From the NCBI RefSeq assembly GCF_000758625.1, contig NZ_CP009283.1, positions 509,501 to 573,500 on the forward strand: 64,000 nucleotides of DNA, in the 5' to 3' direction. This DNA comes from Paenibacillus sp. FSL R7-0273 (GTDB lineage Bacteria; Bacillota; Bacilli; Paenibacillales; Paenibacillaceae). How positions within the stretch are numbered: position 1 is the first letter of the stretch; each line of letters opens with the position of its first letter. The notes beneath the pieces were generated by a model, which worked only from the letters and a program-made list of their open reading frames with translations, had not been told where the DNA came from and ran no database searches. Shown in pieces: positions 1 to 8,698 of the stretch. The translations under genes were made by a program, and so were the position numbers.

Positions 1-2
1 AG

Positions 3-1799
3 CCCTCACTGGGGATGGAGGAGCTGATCTCCTTCCGGATCGAGGCTTCGCTTAGCGATAATCCGATCAGTGAAGAGGAGCTGAATGCCCTGGTGGAGGC
101 AGGAGTGCCCTTTGTACGCTTCCGGGGCGAATGGATTGAGGTTGATCCCAAGGAAATCCGTCAGGTGCTGCGATATATGAAGCGCCATGAGGGCGGGGAA
201 ATGTCAGCGGCAGACTGGATGCGGCTGGAGGCCGAGGACGGGGAGGAGCGCCTCTGGAAGGGGATGTCGGTTACAGGCATGGAAACCTCCGGGCTGCTGG
301 CCTCGCTCATGCACGGTGACCTTCTGCGGAATCTTCCGGCACGAACCGTACCGGAGGGCCTGCATGGAACACTGCGGCCCTATCAGGAACGCGGCTATCA
401 ATGGCTGGCGGCGCTCAGCGGCCTGGGCTTTGGGGTCTGCCTGGCAGATGATATGGGGCTGGGCAAGACCATCCAGGTCATTGCCTGCCTGATGGAACGG
501 GCATTGACGGTACCGGCTGGAGCGAAGCATCAGCCGGCGCTGATTCTCTGCCCGACCTCCCTGCTGGGCAACTGGCAGCGTGAGCTGCAGCGCTTTGCCC
601 CGTCGCTGAGCGTGCATATTCACCACGGGGGCAGACGGATACGCGGAGCTGGGTTCGCCGAGCTGGCAGCCAGCCATGAAATTGTATTAACCACCTATCA
701 TCTGGCCGGCCGGGACAGCGAGGATCTGGCAGCAGTGCAATGGTCTACTGTTGTGCTGGACGAAGCGCAATATATCAAGAACCACCGGACGAAGCAGGCC
801 CAGAGCGTAATGAAGCTGTCGGCCCCGCACCGGATTGCCATGACGGGCACACCGGTCGAGAACCGGCTCGGTGAGCTCTGGTCGATTTTTCACTTTTTGA
901 ATCCGGGGTACCTCGGGTCGTACCACTCCTTCCGCCAGCGTTATGTATCAGGGGAAGGCGGGGAGCGGCTGCAGGAGCTGCACCGGCTCGTCTCGCCGTT
1001 TCTCTTGCGCAGGCTCAAGAGTGACCCGGATATTTCCAAGGATCTGCCGGAGAAGCTGGAGCTGAAATCCTATTGTCCGCTGACGGAGACACAGGCGGCG
1101 CTGTATCAGGGGGTAGTGGACGAGATGCTCGGCGTTATCGGCGAGCGCTCCGGTATGGCCCGCCGCGGGCTGGTCCTCTCCTCGCTGACCAAGCTGAAGC
1201 AGATCTGCGATCATCCGCAGCTGTTCCGCAAGGAAGAGGGGCGCAGCGGACGCAGCGAGCAGTCAGGCAAGATGGAAGTCATGTTCGAGGTGCTGGACAG
1301 CATTGCCGAGCTTGGTGAATCCGCGCTGATCTTTACCCAGTATGTGGCAATGGGAGAGCTGCTCGTCAGCCGGCTGGCCAAACGATACGGTGAGACGCCG
1401 CTGTTCCTGCACGGAGGAGTTCCCAAGCGGGAGCGTGATGAAATGGTGCATGCGTTTCAGGAGGGCGAAGGCCCGGCTTTCTTCGTGCTCTCGCTCAAAG
1501 CAGGCGGGGTTGGACTCAACCTCACAAGGGCCAATCATGTCGTGCATTATGACCGCTGGTGGAATCCGGCTGTAGAGAATCAGGCAACGGACCGGGCCTT
1601 CCGGATCGGCCAGCACAAAAATGTACAGGTGCATAAGCTGATCTGCCAGGGCACGCTGGAGGAACGGATTGATGAGCTTATTGAGCGTAAAAAAAATCTC
1701 TCCGAGCAAGTGGTAGGTTCCGGGGAGAATTGGCTTACAGAAATGTCCAACCGTGAGCTGCAGGAGCTGATTGAGCTGCAGAATCAGGACTGGATGTAG
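3..1799 (+). CDS. SNF2-family DNA-dependent ATPase/helicase, 5' end outside window
   Basis: This is the C-terminal part of a bacterial SNF2/RapA-like ATPase, which uses ATP to translocate on duplex DNA. The frame is open to the window edge, and family members are usually about 1000 residues, so the N-terminus is missing; the ATG at 15 is probably internal. Counting from that ATG, the first ~100 residues resemble the bacterial SNF2-associated domain. Then come motif I (DDMGLGKT), motif II (DEAQ), motif III (MTGTPVENRLGELWS), and in the second RecA lobe GGVGLNLT and the arginine-finger motif ATDRAFRIGQ. It ends 27 bp before an unrecognised gene, which looks cotranscribed. The family assignment is firm; the cellular role is unknown. 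Confidence 0.95.
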   Translation, partial: PSLGMEELISFRIEASLSDNPISEEELNALVEAGVPFVRFRGEWIEVDPKEIRQVLRYMKRHEGGEMSAADWMRLEAEDGEERLWKGMSVTGMETSGLLASLMHGDLLRNLPARTVPEGLHGTLRPYQERGYQWLAALSGLGFGVCLADDMGLGKTIQVIACLMERALTVPAGAKHQPALILCPTSLLGNWQRELQRFAPSLSVHIHHGGRRIRGAGFAELAASHEIVLTTYHLAGRDSEDLAAVQWSTVVLDEAQYIKNHRTKQAQSVMKLSAPHRIAMTGTPVENRLGELWSIFHFLNPGYLGSYHSFRQRYVSGEGGERLQELHRLVSPFLLRRLKSDPDISKDLPEKLELKSYCPLTETQAALYQGVVDEMLGVIGERSGMARRGLVLSSLTKLKQICDHPQLFRKEEGRSGRSEQSGKMEVMFEVLDSIAELGESALIFTQYVAMGELLVSRLAKRYGETPLFLHGGVPKRERDEMVHAFQEGEGPAFFVLSLKAGGVGLNLTRANHVVHYDRWWNPAVENQATDRAFRIGQHKNVQVHKLICQGTLEERIDELIERKKNLSEQVVGSGENWLTEMSNRELQELIELQNQDWM

Positions 1800-1826
1800 T
1801 GAACGGTAAGGAAAGGGGATTTAACA

Positions 1827-2576
1827 ATGGGCAAGCTGCCGGAACTAAGGCTGATAATTGAACCGGGAATGCTAAAAGCGGTGCCCGGGCAGGAACCGGG
1901 GCAGGAGGACAGTGCCGGCACAAGCAGAAGCGGTGTTGTGACAGAGGCTGCCCTCTCCTGGGCGGTTCCGACATGGTCGGCGGCACAGAAGGAAAACGTG
2001 CTGCGGCAGCTTGCCGGGCAGCCTGGAGAGCTGTACAGCTTGCTGCAGGGAAAAAGAACCGGCAGCATGGCGGAGCTTCAGCTTATTCCTCCGCAGCTGG
2101 AGCAGGCTGCTTCCGGCTCCGGCACAGGAGCCGGGCTGCCGGAATGGATCAAACAGCAGCTGCAGGAGGAGCCGCTGCTGGCCTTCAGGCTGCGCGGAAT
2201 GAGCAAGGAGGAGCTGCTGGGCGGAGTGTTCGCCCTATGGGCCGGGGAGGAATATCCGCCGCAGGAGGAGGGCGGTGCAGCGCCTGCCGGCATGCTGGCG
2301 GCGGAGCTGGCCAAGCTGGAACGCAAGGGGCCGGCGGTAACGACCGGCGAATGGCTGGCAGAGGCGGCAGCCGAGGGCTCGCTGCACCAGCCGGGACCCT
2401 TATTCCATGAGCTGGCCGCAAGGCCGTTTCCGGCTTTTCCGGCAGTAGCTCCGCCTGCAGAAAACTGGCGGGAGCTGCTGCCGAACACGCCCAGGTCAAG
2501 CGAAGGCCTGGCTCTCATAATGCGCAAGGCAGCCGAATCGGCTCTCCGCCGCGCATCGGAGCTTGGCAGGCTGTAG
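1827..2576 (+). CDS. unrecognised 249-residue protein downstream of the SNF2 gene
   Basis: I do not recognise this protein. It starts at ATG after the purine-rich GGAAAGGGG and follows the SNF2 gene by 27 bp, so the two probably share a transcript. It is rich in Ala, Gly, Glu and Pro, has no signal peptide or obvious membrane segment, and contains several short amphipathic helical stretches (for example around residues 60-75 and 110-135). It ends just before a strong bidirectional terminator. Position suggests an accessory of the helicase. Because composition is strongly GC-driven, similarity searches may be noisy; the ribosome site and operon position favour a real gene. Confidence 0.7.
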   Translation: MGKLPELRLIIEPGMLKAVPGQEPGQEDSAGTSRSGVVTEAALSWAVPTWSAAQKENVLRQLAGQPGELYSLLQGKRTGSMAELQLIPPQLEQAASGSGTGAGLPEWIKQQLQEEPLLAFRLRGMSKEELLGGVFALWAGEEYPPQEEGGAAPAGMLAAELAKLERKGPAVTTGEWLAEAAAEGSLHQPGPLFHELAARPFPAFPAVAPPAENWRELLPNTPRSSEGLALIMRKAAESALRRASELGRL

Positions 2577-2586
2577 CGCAGTATAA

Positions 2587-2640
2587 ACAAAAGCAGAGCA
2601 GCGCTTATCCCTGTAACAGGGGGCGCTGCTCTGCTTTTGT
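2587..2640. terminator. bidirectional intrinsic terminator
   Basis: A perfect 18-bp inverted repeat (2587-2604 with 2623-2640) ends in ACAAAA on the left and TTTTGT on the right. It lies between the convergent SNF2-operon and alarmone-synthetase genes and can serve both strands. It touches the stop codon of the minus-strand gene. Confidence 0.9.
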
Positions 2641-3374
2641 TATTCTTCAGCCTGCTTATCTGCAGCACGGCCTCCCTCGGACAGCTCAAGAATTTCGCGG
2701 CGCAGCCGGAGCATCCTTTGATCCAGCTCATCGGCGGCGCGCGCGGCCTCCTTCAGCTCCTCGGCCACATGCGGCGGCAGCTGCTTGTCGAATTTATAAT
2801 AGAGAATATGCTCCATGCTGGCCCAGAAATCCATCGCCAGTGTCCGCAGCTGAATCTCTGCCTTGACCCAGCGGGTCCCTTCCAGCAGGACGAGCGGGAT
2901 AGCGACAATCACATGCAGGCTCTGATATCCGTTCGGCTTCGGCTGGGCAATATAATCCTTAATCTCCAGCACCCTGAGATCCTCGCGGACACACAGGTGA
3001 TCGACCAGCCGGTAGATGTCCTTCACAAAGGCACAGACGATCCGCATGCCTGCGATATCATGAATGTGCTGCTCCATATTTTCCAGAGAGAAGTTATGCC
3101 CTTTGCGTTCCATCTTGCGCAGGATACTCTTAGGTTCCTTTATCCGTGATTTAACATGCTCAATCGGGCTGTAGCCGTCGCGCGCCTGCCATTCGGTCTT
3201 CACTACATCAATTTTATTCTCAAGCTCGTTCAAGGCATGGCGGTAAAGCGCAGGCAGTGTCTTGAAATCTTCCAGCCTTTTGGCGAAATCCTCACTGTTC
3301 TGCCACTGCTGCATATCCTTCACATGCACCTGCAGCTGATTCAGTGTTACTTGCGTACTGTCATCTTCTTTCAC
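2640..3374 (-). CDS. small alarmone synthetase (GTP pyrophosphokinase, RelQ/YjbM type)
   Basis: This synthesises (p)ppGpp from GTP or GDP and ATP in the cytoplasm. The protein has the RelA/SpoT synthetase fold without hydrolase or regulatory domains: the basic VKSRIKEPKSILRKM segment, DIAGMRIVCAFVKDIY, the KPNGYQSLHV loop and EIQLRTLAMDFWASMEH. At 244 residues it is close to the small-synthetase size. I chose the GTG at 3374 because GGGAGAG lies five to six bases upstream; the in-frame ATG at 3395 has no ribosome site. A charged C-terminal helix follows the catalytic part, as in RelQ. YjbM and YwaC cannot be told apart with certainty here. Confidence 0.93.
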   Translation of the reverse strand: MKEDDSTQVTLNQLQVHVKDMQQWQNSEDFAKRLEDFKTLPALYRHALNELENKIDVVKTEWQARDGYSPIEHVKSRIKEPKSILRKMERKGHNFSLENMEQHIHDIAGMRIVCAFVKDIYRLVDHLCVREDLRVLEIKDYIAQPKPNGYQSLHVIVAIPLVLLEGTRWVKAEIQLRTLAMDFWASMEHILYYKFDKQLPPHVAEELKEAARAADELDQRMLRLRREILELSEGGRAADKQAEE

Positions 3375-3798
3375 TGAGACTCTCCCGGGTTTCATTATTT
3401 GTGACTGTTTTATTTTAACCGATTTTATGCCGCGGAAGCAAAAATAAAGCCTGTTCCCCGTCCGGACGCTATCAGGAATGAGGCGCAGGCTGCAAGGCCC
3501 CGCGTGTGAAAAAAGGAACATTTTCGCTTTAGCAGCGTATTAGCACATAACAAGTATGCAGGCGGCTGCTGCTTATTCAGGCAATAAATGACAGATGTGA
3601 ATTAACTTTTCCGGGGTTCGTCCGGCAAGTTCATTCCCTTCCTCGACAAATAATGAATCTATTCGAGACATTTGGTATGATAGAAGCACGTTTTAAGGTT
3701 ATAACGCTTAACACAGGCTTAATATGAATGTATATGTGAACCATTACATTACGGCTATTAATCAGCCCTATTCTCATCTGGAGAAGGAGGAACTAACG
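3375..3798. other. divergent intergenic region
   Basis: About 420 bases lie between divergent genes. A TATGAT hexamer at about 3676 could be a -10 box for the zinc-ribbon gene, but I find no convincing -35 partner at the right spacing. No ORF with a ribosome site, repeat or recognisable RNA was seen. Confidence 0.4.
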
Positions 3799-4587
3799 AT
3801 GAATTTTCTGCAGCGTATCAAAGACAGTGCCAGCCGGGTGAGTGAAAAAGCGCAAAGCTCGGTGGAGGTCAGCAAGCTAAACGGGCATATTTCCGATATT
3901 GAACGCGAGATGGAACTCGAATTTATGAAAATGGGCCAGCTGTTCTATGAGGGCTACCGTTCGCGGGATATGTCCGTGGCAGAGGGCAAAATGGTGGAGC
4001 TCGCCAAGGGCTGCCTGAAGCATCAGGAGCAGATTGATGAGCTGCGCCACAGAATTGCCGAGCTCAAAAATGAACGGCTCTGCGTATGCGGCAATGTGGT
4101 TGCGCTGGATGCCAATTTCTGTCCGAAATGCGGACATAAGCTGGAGGAGCAGCCCAAGAAAGAGGCCCCGTCTGTAACCATCCGTACCATTCACGAGGAA
4201 GAGGAGGATGAGTTCTACGGCGAAGAGGAATTGACCGAGGAGGAGAAGGAGCTGGCGCTCCGCTCAGAGCCGCGTACGGTATACACTGAAGTGCTCTATG
4301 ATTCCAAAGAATCCGGGCCCCAGGAGCCTGAGCAGCAGGAGTATGCAGGCCATATTCATGTCAACGGGCGTGAACGCCGCGAAGCCGATGAGCTGGAGCG
4401 GGAGCGTGAACGGCAGCTTGAGCTGGACCGCCGTATCCGCGACTGGAAATCGGCCGAACCTGCAGAGGAGGAAGCGGCAGCTTACAGCGAAGAAGGCGTG
4501 CGGGATATGATCAAATGCCAGATTTGCCGGGCTGATCTGCCGAAGGGCTCAATGTGGTGTCCGCGCTGCGGCTCAGAACAGATCTGA
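3799..4587 (+). CDS. zinc-ribbon protein with N-terminal coiled coil
   Basis: The start is the ATG after GAAGGAGG at 3783; an upstream in-frame ATG at 3724 lacks a ribosome site. The 262-residue product begins with a charged helical, probably coiled-coil region (residues 1-95), followed by a first zinc ribbon (CVCGN ... FCPKCG). A long acidic Glu-rich linker leads to a second zinc ribbon at the C-terminus (CQICRADL ... WCPRCG). Two double-CxxC knuckles suggest Zn binding and protein or nucleic acid contact, but no enzyme motif is present. The function is unknown; the domain description is firm. Confidence 0.85.
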   Translation: MNFLQRIKDSASRVSEKAQSSVEVSKLNGHISDIEREMELEFMKMGQLFYEGYRSRDMSVAEGKMVELAKGCLKHQEQIDELRHRIAELKNERLCVCGNVVALDANFCPKCGHKLEEQPKKEAPSVTIRTIHEEEEDEFYGEEELTEEEKELALRSEPRTVYTEVLYDSKESGPQEPEQQEYAGHIHVNGRERREADELERERERQLELDRRIRDWKSAEPAEEEAAAYSEEGVRDMIKCQICRADLPKGSMWCPRCGSEQI

Positions 4588-4671
4588 TCCAGCCTGGCGG
4601 CGGACTAACGTGCAACGCCGAACCGCAGATTCACAGAATAAGTTTATTGGCATACTAGGAGGACAACATAG

Positions 4672-5535
4672 ATGGAACAGTTGCTGCTGCATCTGCGCAA
4701 TTTGGGGTTCACTGAGATGGAATCCAAAATTATGGTCGAGCTGGCTACCAAAGGCGAGGCTTCGGGCTACGAAGTGGCAAAGCAGCTGGGGGTATCCAGA
4801 TCAAATGTGTATGCGGCGCTTCAGCGCCTGACACAGAGTGGATATGTACGATGCGGGGAAGGGGAGCCTGCCCGCTACAGCGTGCTTGATCCCGAGGAGC
4901 TGGCGACGATTATTTCCGGGCGGATTCAGAACTCACTGGCCTTTGTGGAAAGTGAAATGCCGCGCGGCGGCCCGGTCAGCCCGTCATTTTACAATATTGA
5001 AGGGGACCGGAATATGCTGGGGGCGCTGATCCGCCAGCTGAATCTGGCCGAGAGGGAAATCGTGGTCGACGTATGGCGGGAGGAGGCCTCACTGCTGCGC
5101 AATGAGCTGGAGCAGGCGGAGCTGCGAGGGGTGAAGCTGCTGTGGGCCTTTGACGGCGGCAATGAGACGGCTGCACCTTACCCGGTGTGGCCGCCGCTGG
5201 GCGGTAAGCCGCGCCGCAGCGGCGGCAGGAAATTTTCCTTTGTCATCGACCGCAGCTGGTGCATGCTGGGCATGCGGTATGAGGACGGCACCGCCCAGGC
5301 GGTGGTTACGGAGCATGAGGTGCTGGTCGGCCTGCTGCTGAATCATTTTTCGCAGGAGATGGTGCTCTTCGAGCTCGAGGAGGATATGGGGGCTGAATTG
5401 AACAGACGCTACGGTGAGCGGTACAGCCGTATTTACAGCAAATATGTGATGCATGATAAGGAGGCGGACGCGGAAGAACCCGAAGAACCCGGCGAGGTCC
5501 GGGAGGAGCAGCGGGTTCAGGCGGAGCTAGACTAA
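4672..5535 (+). CDS. TrmB-family transcriptional regulator
   Basis: The first ~75 residues form a TrmB-type winged helix (GFTEMESKIMVELATKG, then EVAKQLGVSRSNVYAALQRL as the recognition region). Residues ~95-255 match the TrmB effector-binding/phospholipase-D-like domain. The family senses sugars in archaea; bacterial members are poorly characterised. The start follows AGGAGG at a good distance. An acidic tail of about 25 residues closes the protein. A small gene follows after 18 bp and is likely cotranscribed. The ligand and targets cannot be read from the sequence. Confidence 0.88.
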   Translation: MEQLLLHLRNLGFTEMESKIMVELATKGEASGYEVAKQLGVSRSNVYAALQRLTQSGYVRCGEGEPARYSVLDPEELATIISGRIQNSLAFVESEMPRGGPVSPSFYNIEGDRNMLGALIRQLNLAEREIVVDVWREEASLLRNELEQAELRGVKLLWAFDGGNETAAPYPVWPPLGGKPRRSGGRKFSFVIDRSWCMLGMRYEDGTAQAVVTEHEVLVGLLLNHFSQEMVLFELEEDMGAELNRRYGERYSRIYSKYVMHDKEADAEEPEEPGEVREEQRVQAELD

Positions 5536-5553
5536 GCCGGGGAGGTGAAAAGA

Positions 5554-5859
5554 ATGGAATGTATCGTTCATTTTGATGTGCAGCATCCTGAAGGACCCAA
5601 GCCGCTACGGGGGCTGCTGTTCCTGGATGAGGGCAAGGTGCCGGGGGAAAATGAGCTGGTGGAGATGTTCAGGGACATGAAGTTTAATGTGCGGCTGGCT
5701 GACCGGGAGAAGCTGATTTTCAAGCCGGTGAACGCCGGTGAGAAATATTCGGAGATCCGGATTACCAGCTATGACGGAGGCAAGTCGGCCAGCAAGGAGG
5801 ATCATGACCTGAAATCGATTGTCGGCAATTTGCTGCCGCAGAAGCCGTCAGGTCTGTAG
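5554..5859 (+). CDS. unrecognised 101-residue protein
   Basis: I do not recognise this protein. The ATG at 5554 has GGGGAGG eight bases upstream; a GTG at 5545 would overlap that site. The product is a small, soluble alpha/beta-looking protein without cysteines, signal peptide or membrane segments. It follows the TrmB regulator by 18 bp, so it is probably in the same operon and may relate to what that regulator controls. Confidence 0.75.
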   Translation: MECIVHFDVQHPEGPKPLRGLLFLDEGKVPGENELVEMFRDMKFNVRLADREKLIFKPVNAGEKYSEIRITSYDGGKSASKEDHDLKSIVGNLLPQKPSGL

Positions 5860-6519
<660 letters not shown>

Positions 6520-6549
6520 GCTGCATTGTAGAACACATACTTAGTCTTT

Positions 6550-6605
6550 AAAGCCCAAAGCAGGGACTCCGGCTGGATGCCGGGGTCCCTGCTTTGGGCT
6601 TTTCG
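6550..6605 (+). terminator. intrinsic terminator of xpt
   Basis: A long stem (left arm 6550-6568, right arm ~6584-6603) ends in a short T run. It closes the xpt transcript just before the repeat-bearing intergenic region. Confidence 0.85.
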
Positions 6606-6683
6606 CTATATACCTGCCGGTAGCCGGGTGGGCCGGTGCTTCGTCATATGGGAGAGGTGGCCGTGCGCCGTGGGGCGACCATT

Positions 6684-6869
6684 TAGGTGGATTTTTTACA
6701 ACTAATTGTTCACCGGCGTTGGATTCAGGGAGATTAGTGGTGAAAAGGTCACTTAATTTAAGCTGCTATCTCCAAAAAGGGCCGATCGGCTTGATATAGG
6801 TGACCTTTTTCCAACTAAATGCTGAAATTGAGCCTTAGAGACTGAAATAGGTGTCGAAAATCCAACTAA
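6684..6869. repeat. four-core palindromic repeat array, class TAGGTG/CAACTAA (locus 1)
   Basis: Four 22-base cores sit at 6684-6705, 6734-6755, 6797-6818 and 6848-6869. Each begins TAGGTG or a variant, has an A/T-rich centre and ends CAACTAA or a variant; the outer six bases form a near-palindrome. The second core is inverted relative to the others. Centre-to-centre spacings are 50, 63 and 51 bases. The array lies between the convergent xpt and lipid-kinase genes. The same core and almost the same layout recur at 29.3-29.5 kb. Function unknown. Confidence 0.85.
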
Positions 6870-6908
6870 ATTCCGGGTGGACGGGCTAGCATGCCCGGTT
6901 GTACTGGC

Positions 6909-7168
6909 CGTTGGCGAGCCGTCTATCGCCGCTGTAGGGGCGAAGTCTATACTGGTTGCCGCTGGCGAGCTGTCTATCGCTGGTGGAGAGGCGAGGCGCT
7001 ATGGACTGTACTGGCATAACGATCAAACCAGCAAGCTGGCTGCAACAATGCAGGCAGCCTGCTGTGGCAGCCCGTGCCTGTCCCGTAGCTGTGTGCCCGC
7101 CGCCCACGTCAGCCGTCTGCCGCACGGATCAGCCGTTCGCCGGGGCACGTGCTCGCCCGCCGCACGGG
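6909..7168. repeat. GC-rich degenerate direct repeats at the 3' side of the lipid-kinase gene
   Basis: A GGCGAG...GTCTATCGC segment at 6913 recurs at 6964, again 51 bases apart. Further downstream GCCCGCCGC with a following GTCAGCCG recurs at 7095 and 7155 (60 bases). No ribosome site or plausible gene was found on either strand, so this appears to be non-coding repeat debris. Confidence 0.55.
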
Positions 7169-8122
7169 TCAGCCGCTCGCCTGGCAGGAGCCGGCGGCGC
7201 CGGACCCGCCGTGCGCCGCAGCGGCCAGCGGCGTCAGCACGCGCAGCGCGCCCGGCTCGCAGCGCACCGCCAGCGGCGCTGTGCCCAGCGGCTCGCCGTC
7301 GCCGATGGCGTGCCGCGGCTGCGCGAAGCGGACCGCTACGCTGCGTCCGCGCAGCATTGTCACGAAGGGCAGCGCCACATGCGTGCCCTTCAGCAGCGTC
7401 GGGAACAGCCGCAGCACCTGCGCGCGGCTGCACCCGTGCACGACGCAGACGTCGAGCCGGCCGTCGCCCGTCTCTGCCTGCGGGCAGATCAGCAGCCCGC
7501 CGCCATAGCTTGGCAGGTTGCAGACCGAGACGAGCCAGGCCTGGTCAAAGGCCTGCTCCTTGCCGTCGAGGGTCACGCTCACGCGGCAGGGCTTAAAGGT
7601 AATCAGCGTATGCAGAATGCCGATGATATAAGCCAGCTGACCGGCGCCGACGGCATTGCACAGCCGCTTGTACCGGCTGTTGTTCACGTTCACGGCCACC
7701 TGGGCATCGAAGCCGCTGGCGACGGCCGTCAGCGTCAGGCCGCCGGTGCCGGCGAGCAGATCCGCCTCCAGGCAGCGGTCCTGCAGCGCAGCATCCAGTG
7801 CTGCCTCCGTTGCCAGCGGGATGCCGAACCCGCGCGCCGTATCATTGCCTGAACCGGCGGGAATCACGGCCAGCGGAACGCCCCGCCGCCGCAGCGCGCC
7901 AAGCACGCTGTGGATCGTGCCGTCGCCGCCGATAAGGATGGCGGCGCGCCAGTCCTCGCGGCGGGCGAGGGCATGCAGCACCTGCTCCTCTGCTTCTGCG
8001 GCGCTTTGGGTAAACAGCGGTTCATATGCGATACCGCGCGCCTTCAGCATGCCTTCGACGCTCTGCCAGGTGCGCTGCCCGGCACCGCCGCCGGAACGCG
8101 GATTTATAATCAGTAAATACAT
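7169..8122 (-). CDS. diacylglycerol kinase-family lipid kinase
   Basis: A soluble lipid kinase of the DagK/YegS family that phosphorylates diacylglycerol or a related membrane lipid. The N-terminal catalytic domain shows the phosphate-binding opening YLLIINPRSGGG, the GGDGT signature and PAGSGNDTARG. The C-terminal beta-sandwich domain follows. I placed the start at the ATG with GGAGGAGC upstream (317 residues); an upstream ATG at 8167 lacks a ribosome site. The last ~25 residues are Ala/Gly-rich and low in complexity. The gene is strikingly GC-rich, which leaves long open frames on the opposite strand that are not genes. Confidence 0.92.
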   Translation of the reverse strand: MYLLIINPRSGGGAGQRTWQSVEGMLKARGIAYEPLFTQSAAEAEEQVLHALARREDWRAAILIGGDGTIHSVLGALRRRGVPLAVIPAGSGNDTARGFGIPLATEAALDAALQDRCLEADLLAGTGGLTLTAVASGFDAQVAVNVNNSRYKRLCNAVGAGQLAYIIGILHTLITFKPCRVSVTLDGKEQAFDQAWLVSVCNLPSYGGGLLICPQAETGDGRLDVCVVHGCSRAQVLRLFPTLLKGTHVALPFVTMLRGRSVAVRFAQPRHAIGDGEPLGTAPLAVRCEPGALRVLTPLAAAAHGGSGAAGSCQASG

Positions 8123-8228
8123 GGATGCTCCTCCAGCCTGTAAAGTCCTTGAGTGTACTGATTTCATTGTAAGGAGTAGACAGGCAAAAGGGAATCACAA
8201 TTACATGGCAGCGGCGGTGCACACCCAT

Positions 8229-8567
8229 TTACAGCTGGCGGAGCTGACTTTCCGCGAGATCGCCTGCCAAGGGCAGCTTATACCACCTGCCGCCCAGGGA
8301 ATGAAAGAGCATCAGCAGCCAGACGGAGAAGGCGAGCAGCGAGAGAATAGCACCGACAAAACCGCCGATCAGCGGAATGAAGCCGCTGATGACATGGGCA
8401 ACCATCAGCACGCCGAAGGCAATCAGGGACTGCAGGGCATGGAAAAGCACGAAGCGGCTGCGCTTCTCCAGCGCCAGGAACACGACAGGTCCGACAAAAG
8501 GAAGGAAGTAACAGACAGCGGCAGCGATATTCTCGGGCAGTCCGGTGGACGATTTGAACGGGGACAT
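8229..8567 (-). CDS. DUF4870-family small membrane protein
   Basis: A 112-residue protein with three hydrophobic segments: NIAAAVCYFLPFVGPVVFLAL, a central segment around FHALQSLIAFGVLM, and a C-terminal one around GAILSLLAFSVWLLML. The pattern, with a conserved Arg/Phe-His region after the first helix, matches DUF4870/Tic20-like proteins. The ATG has AAGGAGA nine bases upstream. The molecular function is unknown. It lies on the same strand as the lipid kinase, with a 106-bp gap. Confidence 0.85.
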   Translation of the reverse strand: MSPFKSSTGLPENIAAAVCYFLPFVGPVVFLALEKRSRFVLFHALQSLIAFGVLMVAHVISGFIPLIGGFVGAILSLLAFSVWLLMLFHSLGGRWYKLPLAGDLAESQLRQL

Positions 8568-8698
8568 AGTGCTCACTCTCCTTGTACTTGGAGAAGAAGG
8601 CGGGAATCTGGCGCCCGGCACACAGGCGGGGCCACGTTCCCTGCTCCTTCCTTACTAGGAGCCTATGATTTGCAGATACAAAGTATGTGAAGCAGGCT

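Noticed and set aside
6877..7852. Long plus-strand open frames opposite the lipid kinase gene
   Set aside because: They are products of high GC content opposite a well-supported gene. They have no family signature and no ribosome site.
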